NCBI RefSeq assembly: GCF_907165205.1
Contig: NC_058191.1
Coordinates: 11,720,501-11,784,500 of the forward strand
Source of the DNA: Coccinella septempunctata
Lineage: Eukaryota > Arthropoda > Insecta > Coleoptera > Coccinellidae
Direction of reading: 5' to 3'
Length of the DNA stretch: 64,000 nucleotides
A model generated the notes under the pieces. The model had not been told where the DNA came from and made no database searches. It saw nothing but the letters and a program-made list of their open reading frames with translations. Positions 1 through 10,530 of the stretch are shown piece after piece; position 1 is the first letter of the stretch, and every line of letters starts with the position of its first letter. A program made the position numbers and the translations under genes.

Positions 1-306
1 ATATTTGTATTTGCCGGAAAGTAAGAATTGCAAATCTAGATTCTTATTGGAGTTTCAACGGGATCAGCATTAATTATTTTATAGTCGCATTTTTCTAGCA
101 AAAAATGTGTGCAATAAATAGAAATAAGTATTTCATGTTGAAATATATACATTTTAGCGTATTCATGGTTATACAAAGTATTTCAAGATATTGTTTTCTC
201 GACAAGACCCCTACCCGGTATAAATACGACTCCTATCCACTACATTATTTCAAAGGGTTTAAGCAAACTATGTCAAGAATATTGTTAGATTCCGGAGTTG
301 TTTATG
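1..306. other. AT-rich flank without a recognised gene
   Basis: Short open frames occur but none shows a recognisable domain. The stretch ends where the left inverted repeat of the Harbinger-type element begins. Confidence 0.6.
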
Positions 307-490
307 TAAAGGTGCATTTACACCAAACGAGCATTGTTTTCGAAGGTTTCAAAACGTTTCGAAACGTTTTGAAATGTTTTCAAACGTTCGAGAACTCAGA
401 ATGGGAGGTGTTCACACAGCCCGCGCCTGTCCGAACGAGCAGTTGTTCTTGATAATTCAACGAGGTCTCTCTAAAGTGCACCGACAGGGA

Positions 491-550
491 ACACTCATTA
501 TCTATAATGCAATTAGTAAAACACTCATTATCTATAATGCAATTAGTAAA
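491..550. repeat. Perfect 30-bp tandem duplication (2 copies)
   Basis: Positions 491-520 and 521-550 are identical 30-bp units beginning ACACTCATTA and ending AATTAGTAAA. It lies in the left arm of the Harbinger remnant. Confidence 0.95.
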
Positions 551-653
551 AATTGCAATAAATTGCAATTTCTACTGAATCTATAGTACTCAGAGTCTCT
601 GATAGTAATAATCCCTCAAATGAACTCTACCCCAAAGGAGGAGACGAACAACC

Positions 654-852
654 TGGGTGGATTCTTTTCTGAAAGGAAGAAATTATACCCAGCTGCTAGA
701 TGACTTGAGAGCGGACGAAACTGAACTTTTTAGAAATTTCTGCCGCATGTCATTATCGGACAAAATTGAGGAAAAAGTGTCAAGAAAGACACTAATCATC
801 GAGAGAGCATTCCAGCGTCGGTTAGACTGGCACTAACGATTTATGGCTACGG
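654..852 (+). pseudogene. HARBI1-like transposase, N-terminal fragment
   Basis: Reading from 654, the frame gives a piece resembling the start of insect HARBI1-like nucleases: YTQLLDDLRADETELFRNF followed by CRM, then a region matching the 'EEKVSRK' stretch before the first catalytic domain. In this family the segment usually reads 'LL.EL...D...FRNF.RM' and leads to 'R.L.TGDSY'. There is a stop (TAA) at 835-837. The frame then runs to ATGGCTACGG, where the hAT element has inserted. The remaining homology resumes at 1886. There is no intact DDE domain, so the gene is dead. Recognition is by memory of the family; a BLASTP search against HARBI1 proteins would settle it. Confidence 0.75.
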
Positions 853-1144
853 TAGGGTGACCAGACGTCCGTCATTGTGACGGACAGTCCGTCAATCGTC
901 CAAGAAGTCTGTCACTGGAAAACGTCCTTCAAAATGTCCCTCAAAATCTTAATTTTAATTCAGTATTTTTCTCAAGATTATTTGAGATGGATATTAAAAA
1001 AAAAAGTGCAAATTTATGGAAGATCTTTCGAAAGAATTTCCATTTTTTAAAACACAAAACTTGATTCTGAAGTCCAATGTACGAAGTGTTTGGGCCAATT
1101 CAGATTGCATTTGGAGGAAGAAGAGATAATGTACGGCATGTTTC

Positions 1145-1298
1145 AAGTTACGAACATAAAAAAAAATTTAATGCAGCAGCGTCTTCTTCCCTGACCAAAT
1201 ATTTGAGGCATTCAAATTTTGGGGATGAAGAAGCTTCTCTAGAAACGCCTGAAGCACTCTTCTCATTCCACAGTGTAATGCACAACCATTATATTAAT
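1145..1298 (+). pseudogene. hAT transposase N-terminal fragment (BED-finger end and following segment)
   Basis: An open frame covering 1077-1358 contains SYEHKKKFNAAASSS followed by a 'LTKYL' segment and then PEALFSFHSVMHNHY. This order, a His-rich knuckle, an Ala/Ser run and then a '.FHTV.H.HSF'-type motif, matches the beginning of hAT transposases of the ZBED/GTF2IRD2-like kind. No catalytic RNase H-like domain follows. It lies within the hAT boundaries defined by the TIRs and TSD, which supports the assignment independently. Start and end are approximate. Confidence 0.65.
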
Positions 1299-1409
1299 AT
1301 TATTAAATTTTCGTTTTTGTGTTGTAATAGACTTTTATTATTTCTCTATTTTCAATAAATAGATTTTTTTTTATCGCCATACCTTGTAGGAAACTGAGTA
1401 GCTGGAATC

Positions 1410-1850
1410 ATATACAGGGTGAGTCTTATAGACTCGTACAAATATTTCACAGTAGAATCTTGAGGTCAAAAGAAACACTTTTTTCCTATACCATTTTTTC
1501 CGAATCGGCTCGGTTTAAAAGATACAGGTTGTTGAAAAATATAAAAAAAATGTTATTTCTACGCTTTATCGAATGAAATGAATTTGGAAATATAGTTTTC
1601 GAGTAATTTGAAGTTCAAAAATAAAAGATATCTGTGAAATTCGAAAAATTGGGTAATTTTGACCGAATGCAACTCTTTTTGAAAGATCCACAGACGTCAC
1701 AGATTCATTTAGTTATTTTGAAGGTAATTTGTTTTTCCAGGGGTGGCCCAGCTCATTATGAAAACCTAAAATGGCTATATCTTCTTCTCAGGGCTGAATC
1801 GGAAAAAATGGTAAAAAAAAAATTTTCTTTTGATCAGGTCCGTCCGTGAT
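1410..1850. repeat. Inverted-repeat segment inside the hAT element
   Basis: The sequence around 1463-1525 (GGTCAAAAGAAAC, then ACCATTTTTTCCGAATC) recurs in reverse complement at about 1790-1847 (GATTCAGCCC-like end, then ACCATTTTTTCCGAT in reverse). The left side begins TACAGGGTGAGTC, a start common to short insect MITEs. It is probably a separate foldback element inserted in the hAT. Confidence 0.6.
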
Positions 1851-1885
1851 TGAACATTGGATAATCTGGTCAGCCTAGGCTACGG

Positions 1886-2000
1886 GAGATTCTTATGGTG
1901 TCATGTACCTTTACCGAATTTCAAAACCATCAATATCGAAAATTAGTATCGTCTGTCTGTGAAGCCATCGTAAATGGACTCCAATTTAAATGGATTGATT
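1886..2000 (+). pseudogene. HARBI1-like transposase, second fragment
   Basis: Directly after the right TSD the frame gives GDSYGVMYLYRISKPSISK, the 'TGDSY..L.Y.FR.S..TIS' motif of PIF/Harbinger nucleases. It then shifts by one base and continues as VSSVCEAIVNGL. It connects to 654-852 across the hAT insertion. One frameshift and a following stop show decay. The catalytic DDE residues would lie further downstream and are not present before the right subterminal repeats. Confidence 0.78.
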
Positions 2001-2189
2001 AATTATGAAATCACGATTCAAGAGATCTCACCAAAATTCAAAATAAATTAAATACCAAGACCCAATAACTTATCACGGTCCACCGGTGATTTCGATGATA
2101 TGACGCCAGATGTGCAAGGAAATCTGAATCCCTTTGATGATTCGTCGGTTTACCGACATGAGACGGAACGGGATCGAGCATTTTAAAAC

Positions 2190-2448
2190 GTTTTGAAACA
2201 GGCTTCGTAAACTTTATTCGGCGTCGATGAGTGTTTACACCGCCTGTGCATATTGCGTGCATTGTTCGCAAACAGTGCTTTATAAAGAAACGTTACTTTA
2301 CCGGCATGTGGCGAAATGAGCTCGAACTCTCTGAAACGTTCGAAAACAGGGTTTGCGAACTCTGTTCGGCGCCGATGACTGTTTACACCGCCCGTACTAC
2401 TGTTTGCAAACAGTGTTCGCGAATAATGCTCGTTTGGTATAAATGCGC
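2190..2448. repeat. Direct duplication of the Harbinger subterminal region
   Basis: Two copies offset by about 146 bp share the cores GTTTACACCGCC and TTCGCAAACAGTG and, in related form, the CGGCG(T/C)CGATGA stretch. The second copy continues to the right TIR. Related motifs appear inverted in the left arm at 310-440. Confidence 0.7.
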
Positions 2449-2465
2449 CTTTAAATGAATATATT

Positions 2466-2578
2466 GACGGCATGCAGACAATTATTGAATTCTGAAAAAG
2501 TACACCTCCGGGCAGGATTCGAACCCGCGCCCCCTTGATTACCGGTCAAGTGCTCTACCCAACTAAGCCACCAGAGGT
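2466..2578 (-). repeat. tRNA-derived SINE
   Basis: On the minus strand the head folds as a tRNA: a 7-bp acceptor stem CCTCTGG/CCGGAGG, a D-stem GCTT/GAGC, an anticodon stem CTTGA/TCAAG and a T-arm GGTTCGAATCC (the B box). The anticodon loop reads CCGGTAA, so position 33 is C instead of the near-universal T and the anticodon would be GGT, which eukaryotic nuclear Thr tRNAs do not normally use. The 3' body (TGTACTTTTTCAGAATTCAA, then TGTCTGCATGCCG) recurs next to a T-arm at 48.3 kb. A tRNA head fused to a shared non-tRNA body in two places is the structure of a SINE, not of a tRNA gene. Confidence 0.8.
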
Positions 2579-3620
2579 CACGGTTTATGAGGTCAGTTGT
2601 TTATGTTGGGAACAAAATAATCAAAAACTTTATTATTTTTCTGTCCAGCACAATGAACTCTGCTATTCGAACGGCATCCGCTTCACTTCAAATTCCGATC
2701 GCAGCTTTCATAACAACACAGATGTGACATACACTCATACCGAATATGCACCCCGATTCTCCTCCTTTATAATGAAAAAGTTTCCGAGATGTGACCCACC
2801 CTGTACCTACTTCTACGAATAATTCTTCGAAACGTTTCTTTGCCTCTAACATTTTTATCAAAGACGGGGTGAATCTCCGCAATGAACCGGTAGCGTGTCT
2901 GTAGGCTCCCTCTGCCTCTTCACCACCCAACCCCCCGAACCGTCCCCTTGTCGCTTCCCGCCTGACAGTTCCTCCATCGGATTCGTCTCATTAACGAAAC
3001 ACTGGGAAACCTTGCGTAGAGTTTCCCCGCTTTTCCGAGAAATAAAATATGGGTACGTTAAATCCACGCCGTATCCGGTTACAGTTCGTTCTTCATCTGG
3101 TTGCGATCCATTTGGTACTTCCGTCTCGCCGACTGAACAGAATCGGTAATTCCGTCTCCGAAATATGTGTGTCAACTTTGAAAAACTTGGGGGAGACGCG
3201 CGAAAAACTCTCAAATAGGGCTGAATGCTTTCCTTGAACACAATACGGATAGGTTTTCATGAAATGTTGACTCGTTATATTGAATGATAAACGATAACAG
3301 GTCGAGTTTTCCGTTTCGAGTACACTTTTTGACCCATCATTCATTAGTGAAATAGCTACCCTCTGACCCTCAAATTTCGAATAGGGCCGATAGGTTGTGT
3401 GATACCTCATGTGAAAACCTTACGTTAGCTCTCTATTTTTGTACATTTTTGGAAAATCAGATGGAATTTGACTGATAAATGGATGACTTTAGCCTTGAGG
3501 CTTTCACACTCCTTTCCAGAGGAACATTCACTTATCCCAGATATCTAAGATAACAAAAGGATTAAGCTCTGTTCCTTTCCAGGTTTTCGGGCTCGTGGTG
3601 GTGGTCGGGTTCGGGCCGCT
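2579..3620. other. No recognised gene
   Basis: Overlapping frames of up to 127 codons on both strands (minus frame 2858-3241 is the longest) show no known domain. The segment 2880-3230 has a higher GC content than its surroundings. I assign nothing. Confidence 0.5.
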
Positions 3621-3621
3621 T

Positions 3622-4730
3622 CTAGGCTTCTTGCTGTCGATTGGATTCCTGATCCACCCGGACTTCCTGTCGAAGAAGACGATGTTCCTTTGCATTCTCC
3701 ATGTACTTTCGTAGAGTTCTCGCCGTTTCCAGCAGTACCGCCTTCTGCATGACTCTATAGATATTATCGTCCAACTGAAGTTTCCTCAAGTTCTCTAGTA
3801 GTTGCTTCGGTATCAGGCCTGTAGATGAAATGACAATAGGGATGGTCTTTATATCTTTCAGTTTCCACTGTCTACTGGTTTGTTCCTCTAGATCTCTGTA
3901 TTTTGAAATTTTTTCGGTGTGTCTATCTAGAAGATTGTTATTATTTGGAATCGCCACGTCGATGAACAGTGCTCTGTTATCATCCTTATTGAACAATATG
4001 ACGTCTGGTCTATTGTGAGTTATTTTCCGGTCTGTGAGGACCGTGCGTTCCCAGTAGAGCTTGTGATGTTCATTTTCCAATACAGCGTCCGGATGGTATT
4101 TGTAATAAGGAACCTTTTTCGAACTTAGATGTTGGTGTTTTCATGCCAATTCTTGGTGAACAATCTTGGCAACAGCATCATGCCTACTCTTGTACTCCGT
4201 GCCTGCGAACTTCTGACATCCCCTGGTGATGTGCTGGATAGTTTGATGAACAGCCATAGCTATCGTCCTTCACTGAGGGATCCTTGGCGATATATTTCAT
4301 GTAGTTCCTTGCCGGAATCACCTGGTCCTGGATGGCGAGGATGAAGCCCTCTGTCTCGGGAAACAACCTTTCGGAAGTCAACCAGCAGTTCGACTCAGAT
4401 ATGTCAACGTAATCATGATTGACGTCGTCTGGTGCCTTCCATGCAAAGGTTTGCCAATTAGTTTCTGCATTTTGCTTTCTGCAGATTGTTCGACAGTTTC
4501 AAGTGGTCCTGTTGGAGCTTCAACGGAGTAGAACTAACAGCAACACAAACTACTCGATGGCTGACGAAGCAGCCTTGTTCAGGAATTATTTTTGAAGTCC
4601 TTCAATTTCCTGGGACATGCGGTTGGACCCTCCGAGGTGTCGTGGCAGCTCTGTCCATTCTATTGTGCCTTTGGGGTGATGTTTATTATGTTTTGTCAGT
4701 ATCGTCCTTATTTTCCTTTTTGTAGGGCTG
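3622..4730 (-). pseudogene. R2-like (RLE-type) non-LTR retrotransposon, 3' part of the ORF
   Basis: On the minus strand, in order: a degraded RT C-terminal region with EWTELPRHLGGSNRMSQEI (about 4670-4600), a segment TFAWKAPDD then TEGFILAIQDQVIPARNYMK (4455-4260), a zinc-knuckle region IQHITRGCQKF in a shifted frame (about 4230), then PYYKYHPDAVLENEHHKLYWE and the PD-(D/E)XK-like endonuclease (4080-3622) with RPDVILF and, 14 residues on, FIDVAIP. The order RT, CCHC, endonuclease and the 'RPD...ID.A.P' signature are those of R2-superfamily elements with a restriction-like endonuclease. The endonuclease ORF is uninterrupted for 152 codons; upstream parts carry stops and frameshifts. Upstream remains may extend to about 5100. 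Confidence 0.85.
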
Positions 4731-5153
4731 CTAAATCTGAGTAGCTCAGCGCCGAGCAAGCGTAGGTATTAATCGCTTTTATCAGATATACTGATCATCT
4801 GGCTGGAAACTTATCGCGTAATATTTTCCTGCTCAAGACATTGTCAAATAGTTTATCAGGCGATTTACTCAGAGTTGCCTATTTTGCGGGTATTGAATCT
4901 GTGGGGCAACTGCTCCTCTAGCAGTCGTATTTTTGCTCTACAGGGAAGAGCTGTTAGACTTGTCGGTGGGTCGAAGTATAGGGTTGCAGGCCAGCGTTTA
5001 CCAGACTTGGGATATTGACATTTCCTAGTCTTTATATTTTGGAATTGTTGATCCATGCACATAAAAACAAGGGTAGTTACGTGCAGAATGGGAGTTATCA
5101 TGAGAATGAAACCAGGACTACTCCTTTACAAAGCAGATTTCCTCAGACTTAGG

Positions 5154-5310
5154 CTTAGGCATTAGGCCACCGAATGCGAAGTTGAGGGAAGCTGAGAGTT
5201 TTCAATGCTAATATAATCGACAAGCTACGAATCGAGTGACGTAGCTCATCATTTAGCATTGAAAACGCTGAGCTTCGCTCATCTTCGCATTTGGTGGCCG
5301 ATCACCCTTA
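5154..5310. repeat. Foldback MITE (about 157 bp)
   Basis: The arms GGCCACCGAATGCGAAG (5165) and its inverted partner CTTCGCATTTGGTGGCC (5283-5299), with about 25 further paired bases reaching TTTTCAATGCTA, form a near-complete hairpin. There is no coding capacity. The family is unassigned. Confidence 0.85.
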
Positions 5311-5649
5311 TTTTGTCACAAAGAAGCCCATTTTATATGTCCATTAAATTATATGATAAAATTCTTGCTAAAATCAGAGAATTTTCTCTGAAAGGTTTTA
5401 AGACAGTTAGGTATAAATGTTTTTTATTAAGTATGCATTTTATGCAATAGAGGATTTTTTAAACGGAAACTTGTGTCTTGATCCCACAGGAACCTTGTGT
5501 ATCGATTTCGATGTTTGAATTTGTATCTTGATTGTTTATTCATGTAATTGTATTATATGTCCATTTTGTATTTTGACGAATGCAAACAATTTTTAATTGT
5601 GAAGCATTAATAAAGATTATGATTACAATTTTTATTATGATTATTGGGC

Positions 5650-5960
5650 AATGATGATAAAAGCCCAAGAACCTAGGTTCAGGTTTTATTTCAACTGGCT
5701 GGATTCTCCGTTGGCTTATGCCACACGATTTCGAAAGAAGTACATCAATTTGTTTCCACAAAGATTGACGTGTTATCAGAAAATTGAAAAGGTTGATTAC
5801 TCACCTTGTAGGATCCAGAAAAATTTGAGTTTGGTATGCATCAGTTAACTAAAATTATGGTACCTACCTACCTATTTTCTTTGATGGAACTGCAAGAGCA
5901 GAATGCTATTAAAGAGGAATTATCATGCTTTTTTATAGCTAAATTGAATTTTTACGAATG
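5650..5960. repeat. Dispersed repeat, copy 1 (partner at 17165-17480)
   Basis: About 300 bp align with the later copy in the same orientation. Shared blocks are AGGTTTTATTTCAACTGGCT against GGGTTTTATCTCAAGTGGCT, TATGCCACACGATTT, and GGTATGCATCAGT. Both copies carry stops and differ by small indels, so no gene is called. The order of blocks is conserved. Confidence 0.75.
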
Positions 5961-7380
5961 TCCAGTAGTTATATTAGTTAAGGTTTGGATATCTTAGCTC
6001 TTATTGGAATTCACAGGAAATTAGGAAATATTCAAGTTTAATTCTTGAAAACTATATTCAAAAGATTCGAAAGTTATATTGAAAAAAATTGACGGAATTA
6101 GGGACGAGGAACAAAAATCTTAAAAAAAGTAGACGTTGAAGAAATCATGTGTGACTGCCTGGGGGATGACCAAATCAGGAGCTAATTCATTTTTTTTTTT
6201 AATCAGTTATACTTTCTGTTAATAGATAAGACACATACCTACTCAAAACTGTATAACAAAAGAAATTGTCTAATGAGCTTCATTTATTGCAATTAGTTGG
6301 AAGTTCAGAAGTTTTGGCTATAATGTGTGAACACCATTCAACATTAATCTTTTAAGTATGAGATGATGAGTAGGTATTCTCTTGAGAATATCCTTGGCGA
6401 AAAGTGGCGTGTTGTTTCTCCCTTTGAAGATAAAAGACCTTGAGAATCAACAACCAAATCCAATCCGATGAATCCCGAGACGATCACCCGCAATTCCATC
6501 CCATAAAATATTCCCAACACGACCCCCTGTTACTCGGAGATTGACTGCAGGCAAAGATTGAAACATAACCTCCGTGTCTTCCGCCACTCGCGAAATTATA
6601 ATGCCGCGGATGATATTTAATTTAATTACATAATAGATTATCACGTATAACCTCTAAACAGGTTTACGTGTACCTTGTACCCGAGCGAGGGGAAACTGGG
6701 GGTGCCTATCCCCCGAGTGTCGTCCCCAGGGCCGCCTCCGACTGAGGTGAAACTGCTTTACACTGTGCAGAAGCAGTCAGACAGTAATGAATAGCCGTAG
6801 CTCAAATCTAGGAGGCGACGCAAAACGGCGTGTATAAATCAGTACAGCCTCGGATTAGAGAAGGAAGGCCTGACATGGTTTGATTTACTGAGTGAGAGAC
6901 CTCATATTCGAAATGTCATATTATTATCGATAATCTTCGACTGGTTGACGCATCAGTATATAGCAGAAGTGACATATGGAAACGTTTGTTCGAATGCGAC
7001 AGTCTTGTACGATTCGATTCCTAAACACATTTCTTAGTTATATCGCGCTAGTCAGAAGAAAATTATTGTTTCTATCTGTCAATTAGATTAGATAATTTTC
7101 GAATTATAAATGCATAAGCAGATAAATGAGGAATAAACTTGCGGTGGCTGTATTTTCGAAGATGGGAAATGAAACCTGAAACCAATATATTACACAGGGT
7201 CAGCCTTTGATATTATTCTTTTCTACCTTTAAGACATATAATGTGCTCATCAGGGATAGTTCCTTATTTGAATATCAGTAGGTGTAGGGTAGTTTCTGAG
7301 CTTTTTACCTGTGGTCTAAGTTCTATTCAGTATCCCACTTGAAGTTTACCTACACTGCGATAGGCTTCTGCAGAGGAATG
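5960..7380. other. Non-coding; GC-rich patch at 6660-6850
   Basis: No gene is recognised. The segment 6660-6850 is clearly richer in G and C than its surroundings (for example CCCCGAGTGTCGTCCCC and GGGCCGCCTCCGAC) and includes a TATAAA at about 6833. It could be a regulatory island or an unannotated exon or promoter; nothing in it decides this. Confidence 0.4.
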
Positions 7381-7479
7381 TCAGTGGAAGATCATATCTG
7401 AGTAGGTTCCCAATCCGAAATGATTTTTGTTTTGTTTTGATATTGGAGGGAGGATCTTCAAGAAGGAGAACCTCACCTG

Positions 7480-7990
7480 AGGATTATTCCCGTGAATTAT
7501 TTTGATAAATCTGTTTGATCTTGATGAACCAAGGTGTATGTATTGCACATCGTTACAGCTCGTTTGCTGTTCCAGAGTTCTTTTGATATGGCTCTTTGGC
7601 GCGAATTTCCACGCAACTGTTTCGTAGGTCAGTTGAGGCCCAGTAACGGTTTTGATTATTTTCAATTTTTTTTTTGGACATGTGGCTCCTTCTTTCTATC
7701 GGTATAGTGCATTCATCCCTGGCTGGTCTTGTCGATGGCTAGCTTTTTATGGCTTTTCTGAGTCAGTCCCTTGTTTAAGGTATTACCGAAATATTTTATT
7801 TATCTGTCCTATCCACCAAGCTCCTGATTGATTGTAGTTCTGGCTTGCAATTCCACTGACGTCAGCGTATAGGTCAGCATCGTTTTTGGATTTCTCTAGT
7901 ATGTTGTGAGTTTGGTACTGGTACTGAAGCACCTCTACTTTAATTAAAATAATAGTAAGGCCTTTATTTGTACAGAGAAATCTCAAGGAA
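7480..7990 (-). pseudogene. Jockey-type non-LTR RT fragment
   Basis: On the minus strand the sequence gives LYADVSGIASQNYNQ (about 7885-7840), a decayed form of the RT catalytic motif 'LYVDDTGIA', followed after a deletion by a remnant of 'MNALYR' and then LKIIKTVTGPQLTYETVAW and KSHIKR (7665-7590). The same blocks in the same order occur in the better preserved element at 54860-56170 (LYVDDTGIA, MNRLYP, LKIIKAVARPQLT), so both belong to one family. The second catalytic Asp is replaced by Val and frameshifts are present, so it is inactive. After SHIKR the two copies agree only through a frameshift. Confidence 0.75.
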
Positions 7991-8254
7991 AGTGCACCTA
8001 TGGGTGTTTTACCATATGCCAAATGCTGTGCAATTCATCCTAAATTGTAGAAAGAAATATAAAACTCCTTCTATTTCTGTATTTCAGACTTATTGAAGAG
8101 ATAAGGTGGTCTGTCTGTCACAATTATTTCATGGAAAGTGCAGAGAGCATGATATGTAAAACGAAGTCTTATGGGATGTTTACTGAACTCAACCAGCTTA
8201 TGAGATACCTGCATGTTTGAATTTTTTAAGCCCATACATCTCATACTCGTTGAA

Positions 8255-9540
8255 GGTCAGACTTAGAATTTGAGAAAGTTCGATAAATTAAAAATCAACA
8301 TAACGTTTACAGTGACAGAGCAATCAATGACAACTGACTGCGAGAGCTCCTTTATTCCATCAGAAAAACACAAGGTTAGAATAATGAATTTTAATAAGAA
8401 GGCTGAGTTGTAATAATGAGATGAGGCCAAGAGGTGGAAACTAAATTGTCAAAGTCTGGTCAATAATCAGATCAATATATCAAATGTGAGTCGAGCAATA
8501 ATATTATAATTTAAATATGAGCAGATCAAGAGTAATAAAATCAATATGAGAAGAACAAAATAACGTTGGTCTTGAAGGGCGCAAAAATTATTCAATGAAC
8601 ACAACATTTACAGAGACGGACTGCTCACAAGTCATCACGATTAGAACGTCCATCAGAAAAATAGAAAATGATAGAACTTATTAGAGATGTTGGAGTGTTT
8701 GTTGGAGTTATGAGAGATACCACTAATCGTTGGTTTCGAGAAGAGCAGAAGGCTTGAAAAATAATCTGTATGTCGAGAAAGCTGAAGGATTATGAGAATA
8801 TATCAATGAAAGTACAAAATACAATAAACAGACCATACTTATTGGAAGAGTACACGATTACCAGATCAAACCTTCCAGCTAGGGTGGAAGCTGGAAGAGA
8901 GACTGCCAACCAGTATCATGGATTGCCACTGACCGTTTCATATTTGAAAAGTCGCCATAGTTTCATGAAGGAAAACTACTGAATCCAGGGTCCACCCTGG
9001 AGCACTTGAGGATTCATTCATCTGAAACTCGCAACAATAATTAGTCATATGTACGTGAGAGGTGAACATGCTAGTTGACTTGAAAAATGAAATAAACTGA
9101 GTCAAATAAATGAAATGATCATGAGAGAACAATAAATCAGCATTCATTATCAATGAGAGTGACATGCGAAAGTTCGATTCTGGTGCAACATACCAATTTC
9201 CACGTGAGAAAATCTAGAGAGGTTTGAAAATCTATGTTAATTATAAAATACCATAAAAATCATAAATCTGTTTGAAGATTCTGAAATAATATTGCACGTG
9301 GTTCATGCAGAATGAAAATTGAAATTGGTTAGATTAATAATTTTAGAAAGACTGAGAGTACATTACCTTTTGAGTAGAACAATTTAGCACCAGAATTGAA
9401 CGAGAAGAATTTAAAGAGAATTACTTTGATAAGATGAACAGTTTTGCAATAAATCGAGATTAATGAAAAGGGATTTCAACAACGTGAACAAAGAAAATGG
9501 TAAGAGAATGTGTAGTTTCTCGCTTTGGAAAATACTGAAA
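8255..9540. repeat. Long dispersed repeat, copy 1 (partner at 44410-45365)
   Basis: Blocks shared with the second copy include CAGAGCAATCAATGA, GGCCAAGAGGTGGAAACTAA against GGGCAAGAGGTGAAACTAA, ATAACGTTGGTCTTGAAG, and TTATCAATGAGA followed by ATTCTGGTGC. This copy holds about 490 bp (roughly 8610-9080) with no counterpart in the other, either an insertion here or a deletion there. There is no coding capacity; it could be an LTR or a non-autonomous element. The similarity ends at GTGTAGTTT plus about 30 bases. Confidence 0.8.
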
Positions 9541-10100
9541 GTGGGGCTGCTGCTTCGGTCAATTAGCTCACCGCAGAATTGGGGTACAATACGTCATACG
9601 TGGCTATCCGGAGCTAGTCAGAAGCGTAGACAAGAGCAAGGCCGGAGAAGAGCTTCGATCAATTTTTAACTATTAGTGTTATAATCCCAAATTGATAGTG
9701 ATAGCGATATGGATATCATTAACACTACTCCAGAGCTGGGGGAAATTGCAAATACGGAGACCTTGGTGAAACCATCAAACGAGCAACTACTTACTTTCAT
9801 AAAAGTATTCGACGAAAGAATATAATATGCACCTCAGCAATAAACTGTCTATATTGTCTCGCTTGCTATAATATACAGCTTTTTGTCTTATGTAGAGAAT
9901 GAGAATCATCGAAAATTAATAAATTCATCATTTCCACCATCGATGAGGTTTTTTACTTAATCTCAACCTCATATACAGTATCTGGCGCAAGGACATTAAG
10001 TGTTCTGTATGTATCTGTACTAGATGAATCTTCCAAATTGTATAGTGCTATGGGGGCTACTCTCAAACCGATTCTTTATCGAATGTATTCAGTTCCTCAT
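9540..10100. other. Region after dispersed repeat; one short unassigned frame
   Basis: From 9709 a plus-strand ATG opens a frame of 38 codons (begins MDIINTTPELGE, ends FDERI). It resembles the start of a retrotransposon gag only in general style. I do not assign it. Nothing else is recognised. Confidence 0.3.
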
Positions 10101-10129
10101 TGCAATCACGTTTCCTTGTTGTTTGGTTA

Positions 10130-10530
10130 GGTGCGAAATCCCCACCGACTAATTTGTATTCTAATAGCCGACATTCCGAAATCGATCATCGACGCTATCC
10201 CTCCCGACTACCCCTGCGAAATCCCGAGGAACTTCAAGATTTCCTCCCATCTCTCCCCTCGCCACCTCCTCGAAAAAATGCACCTCGTTCCCCTCGCAAT
10301 CCCCGGCTCTTAAGTGCTACCGTACCGCCGAAAGACGTCTTCTTCTTCCATCTTCGCCGAGGCTGCCGACGTCCGCGCTTTACGCGACGTCCGCTAGAGG
10401 CGTCGCCATAGGCGCAGGATTCGGCGTCGCACATCGACCCATCGCCAGGAACTTGCTTTTTCAGCGTTTTAACTCTGTCGACTAGTGAGTTTCGAGACTC
10501 GATTGCGGGTGGAACTCTAAACACAGGCCG
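10130..10530. other. GC-rich island without recognised gene
   Basis: This stretch is distinctly GC-rich and CpG-rich in an AT-rich neighbourhood, for example GACGTCCGCGCTTTACGCGAC near 10370. Both strands have open frames (plus 10100-10411, minus 10234-10524), as expected when stop codons are rare in GC-rich DNA. The overlapping frames show no domain I know. A promoter or first exon of a host gene is possible. Confidence 0.4.

Larger units (their letters stand above)
853..1877. mobile_element. hAT-type DNA transposon, 1025 bp, with perfect 8-bp TSD
   Basis: The element starts TAGGGTGACCAGA (853-865) and ends with the inverted sequence TCTGGTCAGCCTA (1865-1877), matching at 12 of 13 positions. 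It is flanked by an exact 8-bp direct repeat GGCTACGG (845-852 and 1878-1885). An 8-bp duplication with short TIRs is diagnostic of the hAT superfamily. It sits inside the HARBI1-like reading frame, whose two halves join correctly if the insertion and one target copy are removed, so the hAT arrived after the Harbinger. It carries only a fragment of a transposase and an internal inverted-repeat segment, so it is non-autonomous. Confidence 0.92.
310..2450. mobile_element. PIF/Harbinger-type DNA transposon remnant, interrupted by a hAT element
   Basis: The two ends are inverted copies of each other: AGGTGCATTTACACCAAACG at 310 against the reverse complement of the sequence ending at 2450, which reads AGGCGCATTTATACCAAACG. 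Both continue into the same GAGCATT subterminal sequence. The flanking trinucleotides are TAA on the left and TTA on the right, which fits the TWA targets of PIF/Harbinger elements but is not an exact duplication. Two pieces of a HARBI1-like transposase lie inside (654-852 and 1886-2000). About 1.0 kb of the 2.14-kb span is a later hAT insertion, so the Harbinger remnant itself is about 1.1 kb. The family call rests on the transposase similarity, the ends and the target type. Confidence 0.75.

Noticed and set aside
2508..2578. Functional tRNA-Thr(GGT) gene on the minus strand
   Set aside because: C at position 33, an anticodon not used by nuclear Thr tRNAs, and a 3' body shared with a second truncated copy at 48.3 kb point to a SINE.
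2858..3241. 127-codon minus-strand ORF
   Set aside because: It overlaps open frames on the other strand in a GC-richer stretch and has no recognisable domain, so composition explains it.
9973..9990. TGGCGC at 9973 as a retroelement primer-binding site
   Set aside because: It is not adjacent to a recognisable LTR end, and the match to a tRNA 3' end is too short.
10234..10524. 96-codon Arg-rich ORF in the GC-rich island
   Set aside because: The Arg/Gly richness follows from GC content, and the opposite strand is open over the same span.
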